Shown: positions 7,891 to 16,980, counted from the stretch's first letter. The stretch is 64,000 nucleotides of DNA from a bacterium (GCA_027485645.1 JAIXQR010000001.1:737632-801631), one strand, 5' to 3'. Notes: generated by a model from the sequence alone, not told the origin. Translations and numbers: made by a program.

Positions 7891-10509
7891 TTAGTTCTTG
7901 CTGCGGTTTCGCAGCCACTCAACGAACTTTGGATCGTCCATCTTCATCAGCTTTTCCGACCGTCGTCGCTTGAACTGCGGGTCGCTCGGGTCGAACGTCT
8001 CTTCGGGCTTAAACACGCGCGGGTCGACCGGCACATGGTTGTAAGGTGCGAAGTTTGGCTTGTCGGTGAACATGTCATCCAGCGGCGTCGCAACCGCATC
8101 GAACATGTTGTTCGGTCCAAGTCCGAACAGCAAGTAGATCGACCGGATGATCGACATGATGCTGGTGTGGTCATTTGAAACATAGCCGCGCTTCACGTAT
8201 GGTCCAATCGCCATCACAAAGCTTCGGTGTCGATCGACGTGGTCGTCATCGCCGCCAGAGTCGTCCTGGGTAACAAAAATGACCATGTTCTTCCACTCGG
8301 GCGTGTGGCTCAAGTAGTCCACGATTCGTCCCAAAGCGAGGTCATTGTCGGCCATGTAGCTGCAAACGTACGGGTAACCGCGATCCGGTCGCGCGCCTGA
8401 GCCGTGGTCATTGCAGATCGCAATGTTCATGAACTTTGGCAGTGGCTTCTTCTTGGCCCGGAAGTTCTTTTCGATGTCTTCCTCAAACCAGTCGGCACGA
8501 GCGATATCGGGAATCGAGTTGTTGTAGGCTGGGAATTCGAAACAAGTGTTCTCGAACAGGATTTTCGGCATCGGATGGTTAACAACGTAGTTTGTGCCGG
8601 TCTTGCTGTTCGGATCTAGCTCAAGCGAATTTGGAAGTTCATACCCTTCGCCGTAGTTGCGGAAGCTAATACCGGCGCGATGCAGGTGCTCCCATAGCGA
8701 TCCGTTCTCCAGATAGTCCTCAGGAATCTGAGAGCCGTCCGATCCGAACGAAACCATTCGGCCTTTGGTTTTGTCATCGGCCTTGAAGTTCCAACCTGCG
8801 TAGTACACGCGGGTTGTCCACAGGGATGGGTACACGCCGACGAGCCAGCGGTGTCCGTCGCCGCTTGCTTGCGGCTCCATGTAGAAGTTGTCCGAAATCC
8901 CAAACTGCTCTGCCAGACGGATGTGGTTTGGCATGATCGGCAAGCGGGTGGCTCGGCCTTTCTCTTCTATCCAACCGTTCATGCCGTACTCGGCATAGTC
9001 GGGCTCGCCTTTCGCGCCCTTCAGCCCGCCAAAGATGCCGTCAAACGTGTGGTTCTCCTTGGTGATGAAAACAACGTGCTTGATTTCTTTGCTCGCGGTA
9101 CCTGGCAGCAACGGCATGACCTTCTGGGTAGGCCGCGCGGTTCGAACAACGAGGCCATTGTTGGTCAGAACTTGCTTCGTGTACTTTGCCATCTCCGCAT
9201 CGGCGGGGATGGTGAGTTGCTGGACCATGCCTGGCATGGCTGTCAGTCCAAATCGCTCGTCGTCTTGAGCACGTGGCTGCTTTGCACCTTGCGGTCCACG
9301 TCCGATGCCTTTCTGAGTGGCAACGTTGAGGGTCTTGCCGTCCTTCGAAATGCGAACCTGCATCGGGAACCAGCCGCTCGGAATGTGGCCGAGGGTCTTG
9401 CCGGTCTTGGTTTCGATCACGCCGATGGCGTTGAGACCGCTTTCGCAAACGTAAAGCCGAGTTCCATCTGGCGAGATTGCCATACCGCTCGGAATCACAC
9501 CGCGAAGATTCTTCACCTCTGGCATCGGGGTGATCTTGTAGGTCTGAACGTTCTTCAGCGAGCTCGTATCGAAGACGGAAATTGTGTCGTTGTTCGCGTT
9601 GCTGACGTAGAGCCGCTTGCCGTAAACGAGCAGAGCGTTTGGAGCGCTTGCACCAACCGACTTCCCGCCGTCGGCCGGAGCATGGATCAGAATTCCGGAC
9701 TTCGCGAAGGCAATCTTCTTCGGCTTTGCGGGATCAGTGATCGTATATTGGTAGATGCTTTGGGAGTCTGGCACTCGCGGATCGCCAAGGCCCGCGATTT
9801 GCCGACCCTCGCGATAAACGCCTTCCGTTGCTTCCTTACTGGGGTATCCAAACGGCGGGTACTGAAGTCCCGCAGGGTGGCCTTTGCCGGCTTCCGGCTT
9901 TGGAACCGCCGTGTAGTCGAAGACGCCGATGTTCGCAACGAGAACCGACTTCTGGTCCGCTGAAAAGGCAATCGCGTAAGGCTGTCGACCAGCTTTGACT
10001 CGGCTAAGAACCTTGGCACCCGCGAGATCGATAGTCACCAAATCCTGGGTCGCAACATCGACCGCGTAAACCGTCTTGCCGTCCGGGGTGACGATCAGGT
10101 CGTTGAGGTAGCCGTTCTCACCGGTCGGAATTTGCTGCTCAACTTTCCAAGTAGCTCGGTCGATGATCGCCAGCCCAGCGGTGTCGCCGGTACTCATGAT
10201 CAATTTCGTTCCGTCGGGGGAGAAGACTCCGGCCGGAGCGGTCTTTGGAAGCTTGAGTCGCTTTCGCTCGCCGCCTTCGTGAATCGTGAGGCCCTCATCG
10301 TCAAAGCCTACGACGGTTTTCTCGTCTTGAGAGACAACGACGTTCCAGAGATCGGTTTGCGTATAGAGGCGCTTACCGAGAGGGGTGAGGAAGCGACCGT
10401 TCGGAAGGATCGTGGTGCCGTTCGGTACAACGCGGGCGTATTCGCGGCCCGCCGGAGCGGCGAGGTACGGGAAAGACGGGGCTAAAGCCAAGACGCCTAG
10501 CAGAAACAT
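7891..10509 (-). CDS. Secreted beta-propeller/phosphoesterase fusion protein
   Basis: 872 residues from the ATG at 10509, which begins a signal peptide (MFLLGVLALAPSFPYLAAPA); the frame is open to 10560. Residues about 30-460 form a YncE/WD40-like beta propeller with repeated FSPDGT, VTPDGKTVYAV and ISPDGTRLYV blades. The C-terminal half is an alkaline-phosphatase-superfamily phosphoesterase similar to acid phosphatase/phospholipase C (KENHTFDGIFG, GDGHRW, ICNDHGSG, TQDDSGGDDDHVDRHR), with metal-binding Asp and His residues visible. Exported location is expected. The natural substrate, a phospho-monoester or lipid, is unknown. Confidence 0.87.
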   Translation of the reverse strand: MFLLGVLALAPSFPYLAAPAGREYARVVPNGTTILPNGRFLTPLGKRLYTQTDLWNVVVSQDEKTVVGFDDEGLTIHEGGERKRLKLPKTAPAGVFSPDGTKLIMSTGDTAGLAIIDRATWKVEQQIPTGENGYLNDLIVTPDGKTVYAVDVATQDLVTIDLAGAKVLSRVKAGRQPYAIAFSADQKSVLVANIGVFDYTAVPKPEAGKGHPAGLQYPPFGYPSKEATEGVYREGRQIAGLGDPRVPDSQSIYQYTITDPAKPKKIAFAKSGILIHAPADGGKSVGASAPNALLVYGKRLYVSNANNDTISVFDTSSLKNVQTYKITPMPEVKNLRGVIPSGMAISPDGTRLYVCESGLNAIGVIETKTGKTLGHIPSGWFPMQVRISKDGKTLNVATQKGIGRGPQGAKQPRAQDDERFGLTAMPGMVQQLTIPADAEMAKYTKQVLTNNGLVVRTARPTQKVMPLLPGTASKEIKHVVFITKENHTFDGIFGGLKGAKGEPDYAEYGMNGWIEEKGRATRLPIMPNHIRLAEQFGISDNFYMEPQASGDGHRWLVGVYPSLWTTRVYYAGWNFKADDKTKGRMVSFGSDGSQIPEDYLENGSLWEHLHRAGISFRNYGEGYELPNSLELDPNSKTGTNYVVNHPMPKILFENTCFEFPAYNNSIPDIARADWFEEDIEKNFRAKKKPLPKFMNIAICNDHGSGARPDRGYPYVCSYMADNDLALGRIVDYLSHTPEWKNMVIFVTQDDSGGDDDHVDRHRSFVMAIGPYVKRGYVSNDHTSIMSIIRSIYLLFGLGPNNMFDAVATPLDDMFTDKPNFAPYNHVPVDPRVFKPEETFDPSDPQFKRRRSEKLMKMDDPKFVEWLRNRSKN

Positions 10510-10586
10510 CCCTCCATCTTGGGTGATAGATTCAGAAAAGGAAAGAGTTGTTAAGGACACTTAACATGCCGGGAAGCTTCGGGCAC

Positions 10587-10622
10587 AAAAAAGCCCCGGA
10601 ATCTGCGCTGATTCCGGGGCTT
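10587..10622 (-). terminator. Rho-independent terminator downstream of speD
   Basis: AAGCCCCGGAAT (10591-10602) pairs perfectly with ATTCCGGGGCTT (10611-10622) around an 8-nt loop. Read on the minus strand the stem is followed by a run of six T. It lies 15 bp after the speD stop and separates it from the phosphoesterase gene. Confidence 0.9.
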
Positions 10623-10636
10623 GGAACTTGTTTTGT

Positions 10637-11251
10637 TCAGCGATTGACTTCGCTGTGCAGTCCTCGTCGAACAACGAGGAACTTGATTCGAGTCGGTTGG
10701 AACCGCTCTTTCAGCACTTCGACCGCTCGGTGAACGAGGATGGTGCCTCCACAGTAGAACAAGTCAACTGCGGCATAGCCATGCTCGGGCCACGTGTGAA
10801 TCGTGTAGTGCGACTCCTGAATAATAACCGCGCCGGAAACTCCGTACGGCTTGAACTCATGGAAAGAGTCGGTGACGACCGTGGCTTCGCTCTGAATCGC
10901 CGCGTCCTTCATTGCCTTCCCAACCACGATTTCCTTTTCAAGGGCTTCATGGTTGCACCCGTAGAGTTCGATCAAAAGATGAGAGCCTAGCGATGGCTCT
11001 TCACCAATGCGGGCCGGTAGGCCCTCCTCGTCGTGTCCCAACCACTCGCCGAAGGCTTCTTCGTCGTCGCAGTGAATGAGAGTCCAACCCGCGTCATTTT
11101 GAATCTGCGGTGGTGGTGGTAGGGTCGCTGCTTGGGCTGCCTTAGCTTTACGCCCGAGCGTGTTGCGAATCCAGTCGATGAATGTTCCCGTTGCTGGAGT
11201 CGCAATTGCGCCCAGGACGAGTGTGCTAATAAGGAGCAGGTTGTTTGTCAA
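10637..11251 (-). CDS. speD: S-adenosylmethionine decarboxylase proenzyme with N-terminal membrane extension
   Basis: 204 residues from a TTG at 11251; GGAGGT stands 8 nt upstream, which supports this start. SpeD decarboxylates AdoMet to supply aminopropyl groups for polyamines. It self-cleaves at Glu146-Ser147 in QESHYTIHTWPE to form the pyruvoyl group; His152 and Cys167 match the His and Cys of the prokaryotic enzyme in spacing. The catalytic region starts near residue 88. Ahead of it lie a hydrophobic helix (residues 4-24), a basic stretch (RKAKAAQ) and a proline-rich linker, about 84 residues more than typical bacterial SpeD. This suggests membrane tethering. No speE is nearby. The upstream small ORF overlaps its start codon. 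Confidence 0.92.
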   Translation of the reverse strand: MTNNLLLISTLVLGAIATPATGTFIDWIRNTLGRKAKAAQAATLPPPPQIQNDAGWTLIHCDDEEAFGEWLGHDEEGLPARIGEEPSLGSHLLIELYGCNHEALEKEIVVGKAMKDAAIQSEATVVTDSFHEFKPYGVSGAVIIQESHYTIHTWPEHGYAAVDLFYCGGTILVHRAVEVLKERFQPTRIKFLVVRRGLHSEVNR

Positions 11252-11481
11252 TCACATGTACCTCCGGTTGAACCGTGCGCAGACACAAGATTTGCTCTTG
11301 CGCGGAAAACCCGACGAAAGGAGTTGTGCGGTGGGCGCAGCGCAATGCTACTAGCTTCGTCAACCAGTTCTCTTTCTGAGATCGCATTTCCATCGTTACC
11401 CGTACAACTAAGGTTTTCGCCTATGACGAGCGAACTCGTCTTAGCCGCCTCACGGATGACCGTGACGCAACTTCGAATCAT
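11248..11481 (-). CDS. Possible small ORF translationally coupled to speD
   Basis: A 77-codon frame begins with ATG at 11481, preceded by AAAGGGG with a 6-nt spacer. It ends in TGA that overlaps the speD TTG start (TTGA), and it contains the speD ribosome-binding site. The product has no recognised domain and is arginine-rich toward the end. Arguments for it are the ribosome site, the exact stop/start overlap and the otherwise empty 330-bp region. Against it is an unremarkable composition. It could be a leader ORF controlling speD, or chance. Apart from this ORF, the hairpin next to it and the ogt promoter, I see nothing else in 11252-11585. Confidence 0.35.
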   Translation of the reverse strand: MIRSCVTVIREAAKTSSLVIGENLSCTGNDGNAISERELVDEASSIALRPPHNSFRRVFRARANLVSAHGSTGGTCD

Positions 11482-11484
11482 ACC

Positions 11485-11504
11485 AGACCCCTTTCTTGGG
11501 GTCT
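11485..11504 (-). promoter_or_regulatory. Hairpin covering the ribosome site of the speD-upstream ORF
   Basis: On the minus strand AGACCCC-AAGAAA-GGGGTCT forms a perfect 7-bp stem with a 6-nt loop ending 3 nt before the ATG at 11481. The GGGG that would serve as Shine-Dalgarno sequence lies in the stem, so folding would block translation. There is no T-run, so it does not look like a terminator. Confidence 0.4.
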
Positions 11505-11573
11505 ATGTTCATACTCGAAAAAGTGACCGTTGTTCGCAGAATGTTTTTCCAAACGGCCCAAGCCGAACTTAGC

Positions 11574-11579
11574 TAGAAT
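11574..11579 (+). promoter_or_regulatory. -10 box (TAGAAT) for ogt, leaderless arrangement
   Basis: TAGAAT is followed by 6 nt and then the GTG start at 11586. Transcription would begin at or next to the start codon, and no Shine-Dalgarno sequence is present. Confidence 0.5.
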
Positions 11580-11585
11580 CTGCTC

Positions 11586-12083
11586 GTGAGCCGTGGATTC
11601 CGCCAAATACCTTCCCCCATCGGACCGTTGACTCTGGTTTCGGAGTCAGAAGGGCTGTGCGGATTGTATTTCGAAGCACATCAACATCCCCCGCGGTACA
11701 TCGGAGTTGAGCTAGATGACGACCCGATCATCGACCTCGCTACCCGAGAACTTCAGGAGTATTTCGACAATCGGCGCGAGCGATTCTCGGTCCCGCTCTA
11801 TCTCGAAGGCACGGAATTTCAGATCAAGGTCTGGCAGCAACTTCAAGAAATCTCGTACGGCGAGACGCTACGGTACCGAGACATTGCTGAACAAATGGAG
11901 AACCCGTTCGCCGTTCGCGCCGTGGGTGCTGCGATCGGCAAAAACCCTTTGAGCATCATCATCCCGTGTCATCGCGTTCTTGGGTCCGATGGCTCGCTCA
12001 CCGGCTTTGCCGGCGGAACGGATCGTAAACAGTGGTTGCTCAATCACGAGCGACCGTTGCAGATGTCCCTCTTCGAGTTCTAA
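11586..12083 (+). CDS. ogt: Methylated-DNA-protein-cysteine S-methyltransferase
   Basis: 165 residues from a GTG at 11586. The enzyme repairs O6-alkylguanine by moving the alkyl group to its own cysteine. The acceptor is Cys128 in IIPCHRV; the helix-turn-helix segment (YRDIAEQ, AVRAVGAAIGKNP) and the FAGGTDRK tail are typical. It is an Ogt-like single-domain form without an Ada domain. The gene overlaps the convergent ABC ATPase gene by 4 bp and diverges from the speD region. Confidence 0.93.
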   Translation: MSRGFRQIPSPIGPLTLVSESEGLCGLYFEAHQHPPRYIGVELDDDPIIDLATRELQEYFDNRRERFSVPLYLEGTEFQIKVWQQLQEISYGETLRYRDIAEQMENPFAVRAVGAAIGKNPLSIIIPCHRVLGSDGSLTGFAGGTDRKQWLLNHERPLQMSLFEF

Positions 12084-12736
12084 CTCAGGTGGGGTTCGGA
12101 GACGTGGCCATCCACCAGGCGCACGATCCTGTCTGCACGCTCCAGCATGGTCGGGTCGTGCGTAACCATCACCAAGGCGCCTTTGCCGCGCAGATCGTTG
12201 AGGAGGTTCACGACCGCGACTCCGTTCTTGTGGTCAAGGGAGGCGGTCGGCTCGTCCGCGAAAATGATGCGTGGATTGCCCATTAGGGCCCTCGCCACAC
12301 AAACTCGCTGACGCTCTCCACCGCTCAGCTCGTGCGGGAGCCGGTGTAGCTTGTTGGCTAAGCCGAGGCTTGTCAGCAAATCGGTTGCGCTCTCGATGGT
12401 TCCGCCCGATGGCTGAGCCACCAACACGTTTTCGATGGCGCTCAAATACCCAAGCAGGTAAGGCTGTTGGAATACGAACCCAAACTCTTTCAGCCGCAAA
12501 TTAGCGCGCGAGGCGTCGTCCATTCCCGAAAGCGGCTTGCCATCGAAAGTGATCTGCCCGGAACTTGGCGTTTTGAGGCCACTCATTAAATAGAGAAGTG
12601 AGCTCTTGCCCGAGCCAGATGGGCCAAGAATCCCGAGGAACTCGTTCTCTCGGACTTCTAACGAAACTTCGCGGCAGGCGAAAAGATCACGTCCCTGGTC
12701 TTGATAGACGAGGCTTGCCGACGTGACTTGTAGCAT
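12080..12736 (-). CDS. ABC transporter ATP-binding protein (LolD/MacB type)
   Basis: 218 residues from the ATG at 12736; the longer open frame upstream is antisense-like coding within the permease gene. Walker A is GPSGSGKS at residues 38-45, the signature LSGGERQ, Walker B IIFADEPTASLD, and an H-loop THD. It belongs to the group that powers FtsX/MacB-type mechanotransmission permeases. Its start overlaps the permease stop (TGATG), so the two are translated together and form one transporter. Confidence 0.92.
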   Translation of the reverse strand: MLQVTSASLVYQDQGRDLFACREVSLEVRENEFLGILGPSGSGKSSLLYLMSGLKTPSSGQITFDGKPLSGMDDASRANLRLKEFGFVFQQPYLLGYLSAIENVLVAQPSGGTIESATDLLTSLGLANKLHRLPHELSGGERQRVCVARALMGNPRIIFADEPTASLDHKNGVAVVNLLNDLRGKGALVMVTHDPTMLERADRIVRLVDGHVSEPHLS

Positions 12737-13935
12737 CAGACAATCCTCCGTTCGACCACGCCAATCGGATCGAATTTGCGGAACCGCAACACAACCGTCG
12801 CGATGGCAACGATCAGAATCGCGATCGGAAGCGGAATGCTGTATGCGTAAGCCACCGGGTCGAGGACATTTAGTGCGAACGCCTTTGGATCCATGAGCGT
12901 CTGCTTCGCCACGTTTAGCAATCCGTAAGCGGCTAAAAGCCCGAGCAACCAGCCGAACACCACAACGAGAATGGTCTCGATGACAACCCTTGAAAGCAGC
13001 TGCTTCTTGGTGTAGCCGAGCGCTTGGAGTAATCCGAACTCGACCAGGCGTTGCGATTGGTAGATGTTCATCAGCATGCCCATCATCGTCGTGATCACGA
13101 GCACCAGGGTGCCGATCACCACGTTTAGGATTTGGTAGAGCGTCGCGAACATGTCGTTCGTGTCTTTTTCCACTTGGTGATAGGCAAGAACGGCGACCGG
13201 GCGGCCTTTGAAATACTTCTCCGCCCAAAGGTCAAGTTTCGATTGCTCAGCCGGGGTTGGCGCGCAAAGGATGCCGATGTCGATGGGTGGGAAATGGAAA
13301 TCCTGGAGGTACTCGATGCTTGTCAGCATCACCCAGCGGTCGGTATCGGCGATTCCTACGACCTTCACCGAGTTCGGAGAAAAGCCGTCGTCCTTTTCCG
13401 GGCCCAGGAGCTCGCTTCCGAGCTTTAGTCCAAGGTTCTGGGCGACCGGGCGGCTGATGACGGCCTCGGCCTTACCGGCGCCAGGGAGCCGGCCATCTAG
13501 ACCCTTTGAGCCCTGCCGGTCAAGGTAGTACTGAAGGTCATCTTGCTTGAGCCCCGCGATGTAAAAGGGCCATTTGCCGACGATGCTCTGAACGACCGTC
13601 GCCGTTGTTCGGCACACGATGATGCGATCGATCGGGATCGGGCTTTTCTTCTTGATCTCGTCCAGAATTGGCTGGGTTTTCGCCGCATCGCCGCGCGGCG
13701 TGATGCCGGTGAACTCGCGGGAATAGTTGTAGATCACTCGGATGGAGAGCGGAATCGAGTTGATCATCGAAATGATGCCCGCCACCAACATGACGGCCAA
13801 AACGATGACCGCCGTTAGCGGGATCGACTTTCCGGCATTCCGCAACAGATAGGTCGTCGCGGCCAACGGACGGGTGAGCACTCGCCGGCCGGTTGAAGTT
13901 CTGTCGGCCGGGGGATCAACGCTTCGAACACTCAT
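12736..13935 (-). CDS. FtsX/MacB-type ABC transporter permease
   Basis: About 399 residues from the ATG at 13935 (an in-frame GTG at 13956 is possible). One N-terminal membrane helix near residue 40 is followed by a roughly 200-residue extracytoplasmic domain and three C-terminal helices with the FtsX-like motif VEFGLLQALGYTKKQLL. This topology is typical of MacB/LolCE-type permeases, which do not form a classical channel but move lipoproteins, peptides or antibiotics. It partners the ATPase encoded immediately downstream. Cargo unknown. Confidence 0.88.
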   Translation of the reverse strand: MSVRSVDPPADRTSTGRRVLTRPLAATTYLLRNAGKSIPLTAVIVLAVMLVAGIISMINSIPLSIRVIYNYSREFTGITPRGDAAKTQPILDEIKKKSPIPIDRIIVCRTTATVVQSIVGKWPFYIAGLKQDDLQYYLDRQGSKGLDGRLPGAGKAEAVISRPVAQNLGLKLGSELLGPEKDDGFSPNSVKVVGIADTDRWVMLTSIEYLQDFHFPPIDIGILCAPTPAEQSKLDLWAEKYFKGRPVAVLAYHQVEKDTNDMFATLYQILNVVIGTLVLVITTMMGMLMNIYQSQRLVEFGLLQALGYTKKQLLSRVVIETILVVVFGWLLGLLAAYGLLNVAKQTLMDPKAFALNVLDPVAYAYSIPLPIAILIVAIATVVLRFRKFDPIGVVERRIV

Positions 13936-14039
13936 TCCACCGTTATTAACGCACACGGGGCGAAGTCGTCGCGCGAAATGGCCGACAAATTCAAAAGGTC
14001 CCGGTAATCATTCCCATCTTGGGTAGCGTATGAGAATCC

Positions 14040-14777
14040 ATGTCGAAATCCATCATTGAAGTCAAAGGCCTCTCCAAGCGCTATGTTATGGGAGACCAGG
14101 TGGTCAATGCCCTCAAGGGAGTGAACCTGACGATCAATGAGGGCGAGTTCGTCGCCATCATGGGGCCATCCGGTTCCGGAAAGTCGACCTTTATGAACAT
14201 GATCGGCTGCCTAGACCGACCGACCTCTGGCGATTACCTCCTGAGCAACCAGAACGTCGCCGGAATGGATGACAACGAACTAGCGGATGTACGAAACAAG
14301 TACATCGGTTTCGTTTTCCAGAACTTTAACCTCCTCCCAAGAACCTCGGCGCTGAAGAACGTGGAGCTGCCGCTGATCTACGCTGGCGCAAAGGGCCGAA
14401 CTGAGCGCGCGAAGAAAGCTCTCGAAATGGTGGGCCTTGCCCAGCGAATGGATCACACTCCCGCGATGCTTTCCGGTGGTCAGCAACAGCGCGTTGCCAT
14501 CGCCCGAGCCATCGTGAACCAGCCGGTCTTGATCCTTGGCGACGAGCCGACCGGAAACCTCGACTCCCGGACCGCGGAAGAAATCCTCGCCGTGTTCCAG
14601 TTGCTGAACCGAGAAGGCAAGACGGTCGTGATCGTCACGCACGAAGAAGATGTCGCCTTGCACTGCAAGCGAATCATTCGATTTAAGGACGGCGAAATTC
14701 GAACCGACGAGCTGGTGGAGAACCCAACTGATGCTCGCGATGTGATCGCGCAGATGGAAGTTCCAGCGCCGGTTTAA
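14040..14777 (+). CDS. ABC transporter ATP-binding protein, MacB/LolD type, without adjacent permease
   Basis: 245 residues. Walker A GPSGSGKS is at residues 42-49, followed by Q-loop FVFQNFNLL, signature LSGGQQQR, Walker [13 protein letters not shown] and H-loop VTHEE. The sequence is very close to MacB/YknY-type ATPases. It is divergent from the permease-ATPase pair to its left, 104 bp apart, and the next gene on the right is a convergent TPR protein. Either it shares the neighbouring permease or works with one encoded elsewhere. A TAGCGT box lies 10 nt before the ATG. Confidence 0.92.
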   Translation: MSKSIIEVKGLSKRYVMGDQVVNALKGVNLTINEGEFVAIMGPSGSGKSTFMNMIGCLDRPTSGDYLLSNQNVAGMDDNELADVRNKYIGFVFQNFNLLPRTSALKNVELPLIYAGAKGRTERAKKALEMVGLAQRMDHTPAMLSGGQQQRVAIARAIVNQPVLILGDEPTGNLDSRTAEEILAVFQLLNREGKTVVIVTHEEDVALHCKRIIRFKDGEIRTDELVENPTDARDVIAQMEVPAPV

Positions 14778-14779
14778 CC

Positions 14780-15382
14780 TTACTTCTCGGCTTCTTTCTT
14801 GATCACGGTCGCAAGGCGCGCCTTTGCGGGTGCGTCATCTGGGTGGAGCTTAAGGTAGCGCTCCCATGTCGCGCGGCTCTTCTTGTATTCCTTCAGGCGC
14901 TCGTAGCTGTTCGCGACGATGCGGTACAGGTTCGGGTGGGATTTCGGGGTGAGGAACTTTTCACCGGCGGCAATCGCTTCCTTCCATCGGCGCTTTAAGA
15001 AGTGTTGCTGCGCTCGCGGCAGGGCGGAATCGGGGTCGTTCGGGTTCGAAACGGCGTATCGCTCGTAGACCTCCGCTGCCTCTTCTGGCTTTTCGATGCT
15101 TTCCAGAAGCCAGCCCAGATTCGTCGCGGCTTCGTAATCGGCTGGATCGAAGCCGTTCTGGATTTTCAGCATCTGGATGATTTTTGGATAGTCGCCGTCC
15201 TTAAACCAGATATCCGCCTGTTGATTCAGCCGGTTGTAGATAGCGGTCTCGACCATTTGCTCGGCCGTCTTCGGCTTCGGAGCGGCAACCTTTTTTGCCG
15301 GGAGACCCGAGGGTTGCTGCTTCGGGCTTTCGCCGCCCGTTTGGGTCATCGCAATAATGGCAAGAGCGGTGATGACGGGCAT
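14780..15382 (-). CDS. Exported TPR-repeat protein
   Basis: 200 residues. A short hydrophobic N-terminus (PVITALAIIAM) could be a signal sequence, followed by a Lys/Pro/Ala linker and then helical repeats from about residue 45. TPR-like units include FKDGDYPKIIQML, AATNLGWLLESIEKPEEAAEVYERY and NLYRIVANSYERLKEYKKSRATWERYLKLHPDD. TPR proteins mediate protein contacts; the partner is unknown. It ends 2 bp from the stop of the convergent ABC ATPase gene. Confidence 0.8.
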   Translation of the reverse strand: MPVITALAIIAMTQTGGESPKQQPSGLPAKKVAAPKPKTAEQMVETAIYNRLNQQADIWFKDGDYPKIIQMLKIQNGFDPADYEAATNLGWLLESIEKPEEAAEVYERYAVSNPNDPDSALPRAQQHFLKRRWKEAIAAGEKFLTPKSHPNLYRIVANSYERLKEYKKSRATWERYLKLHPDDAPAKARLATVIKKEAEK

Positions 15383-15444
15383 ATCTGATTAGGACGTTAC
15401 CGCAATCGAAAAGCGTTCCCGAGACCCATCGGCGCGGGTATCGG

Positions 15445-15450
15445 TAAAAT
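15445..15450 (+). promoter_or_regulatory. -10 box (TAAAAT) for gatB, leaderless arrangement
   Basis: TAAAAT is 8 nt before the gatB ATG at 15459, and the intervening CGGATCGC has no convincing ribosome site. Confidence 0.45.
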
Positions 15451-15458
15451 CGGATCGC

Positions 15459-16916
15459 ATGCCGAACTACTTACCCAGCGTGGGCATGGAAGTCCACGCC
15501 GAACTCGCTACCCAATCCAAAATGTTCTGCCGCTGTCGGGTGGCGTTTGGCGGGGAAGCGAATACGCGAGTTTGCCCGGTATGCCTGGGCCTGCCTGGAA
15601 CTTTGCCGGTGCCGAACCGTGCTGCCATTGAGATGGTGCTGAAAACCGCCTTGGCGATGAACTGCCAGATCGCGATGTACAGCGTGTTCCACCGCAAAAA
15701 TTACTTCTATCCGGACCTTCCAAAGGCTTACCAGGTGTCGCAGTACGGTGAAACCAACCCGCTCGGCTACTACGGCTTCCTCGAGATTCCGACCGTCGAC
15801 GGCGGCGTGAAGAAGATCAACATTCGGCGAATTCACCTTGAGGAGGACACCGGGAAGCTGCTGCATTTGACCAACGGCGGCAGCGGAATTGACTACAACC
15901 GCGCCGGAACTCCGCTGATGGAAATCGTCAGCGGCATGAACGAGCACGGCTATCCCGATATCACCAATCCCGACGAAGCGAAGGAGTACCTGACCCAGCT
16001 TCGGCAGATTCTTCTGTATCTCGGCGTTTGCGACGGCAAGATGGAAGAAGGCTCGCTTCGCTGCGAGCCGAACATTTCCGTGCGTGCCGAAGGTACCCGC
16101 GAGCTTGGGACCAAGACGGAGCTGAAGAACCTCAATTCCTTCCGTTCGGTGCAGCTTGGTGTGCAGTTTGAAGTCCGGCGACAATCGGCGGCGCTGGACA
16201 ACGGCGAAGTCATTCGGCAGGAAACCCGCGGCTGGAACGAGCAGAAGGAAGCGAGCTACCTGATGCGCGTGAAGGAATCGGAAAACGATTACCGATACTT
16301 CCCCGATCCGGACCTCATTCCGATGGTGTTCACGGAGGATTACATCGAGGGGCTGCGCGCCAATCTGCCCGAATTGCCGTTGGCGAAGATTCGCCGGTAC
16401 CAGTCGGACCTCGGCCTGAGCGCTTACGACGCCAACCTGATGACCGCCGACCGCGACTGGGCCTACTTCTTCGAAGATGCCGTTTCGAAAGGTGGCGATG
16501 CTAAGGCGATCTGCAACTGGATGAACAGCGACTTCGCGAAGATGCTGAACGAGGAAGGGAAGACCCCAGCCGAAAGCCGCGTGACAGCGGCCCACCTCGT
16601 TGACCTGACGACGTTGATTTCGAACGGCACCCTCTCGGGCAAGATGGCGAAAGACATCTTCGCCGAGGTCTACGCCACCGGCAAAATGGCCAGCGAGATC
16701 GCGAAGGAGAAAGGGGCCAGCCAGATCACCGACTCCGGCGCAATCACGCCGATCGTCGAAGCCGTCCTCGCCGCGAACCCCGAGATTGTCGCGAAGTACA
16801 AAGCTGGGAATGTCGGCGTCAAGGGTTTCTTGGTCGGCCAGGTCATGAAGCAGAGCCAAGGCCGAGCGAACCCCCAAATGGCGCAGGACTTGGTCCAGCG
16901 CGCGCTTGAAGATTGA
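15459..16916 (+). CDS. gatB: Asp-tRNA(Asn)/Glu-tRNA(Gln) amidotransferase subunit B
   Basis: 485 residues. With GatA and GatC it converts misacylated Glu-tRNA(Gln) or Asp-tRNA(Asn) to the amide form, so the organism probably lacks GlnRS and/or AsnRS. The start VGMEVHAEL, zinc ligands CRC and CPVC, the [10 protein letters not shown] motif and the C-terminal YqeY-like domain ([19 protein letters not shown]) are all present at family length. gatA and gatC are not in the window. A 468-codon frame on the opposite strand is a codon-bias shadow. Confidence 0.96.
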   Translation: MPNYLPSVGMEVHAELATQSKMFCRCRVAFGGEANTRVCPVCLGLPGTLPVPNRAAIEMVLKTALAMNCQIAMYSVFHRKNYFYPDLPKAYQVSQYGETNPLGYYGFLEIPTVDGGVKKINIRRIHLEEDTGKLLHLTNGGSGIDYNRAGTPLMEIVSGMNEHGYPDITNPDEAKEYLTQLRQILLYLGVCDGKMEEGSLRCEPNISVRAEGTRELGTKTELKNLNSFRSVQLGVQFEVRRQSAALDNGEVIRQETRGWNEQKEASYLMRVKESENDYRYFPDPDLIPMVFTEDYIEGLRANLPELPLAKIRRYQSDLGLSAYDANLMTADRDWAYFFEDAVSKGGDAKAICNWMNSDFAKMLNEEGKTPAESRVTAAHLVDLTTLISNGTLSGKMAKDIFAEVYATGKMASEIAKEKGASQITDSGAITPIVEAVLAANPEIVAKYKAGNVGVKGFLVGQVMKQSQGRANPQMAQDLVQRALED

Positions 16917-16980
16917 ACCTAAGACGGATTTAATTAACGTTCCCCCTCAGGCGGATTAATTACTTACACGGTGCTTTAGG

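Noticed and set aside
8851-9963. 370-codon plus-strand frame inside the beta-propeller/phosphoesterase gene
   Set aside because: The minus-strand protein has clear signal peptide and catalytic motifs through this region; the opposite frame has none.
12737-13228. N-terminal extension of the ABC ATPase frame
   Set aside because: The extension lies within the permease gene, is Arg/His-rich shadow sequence, and the true ATPase start overlaps the permease stop as TGATG.
15471-16877. 468-codon open frame on the minus strand, antisense to gatB
   Set aside because: It mirrors the gatB frame exactly, has no recognisable domain and no ribosome site. It arises from codon bias in a strongly coding gene.
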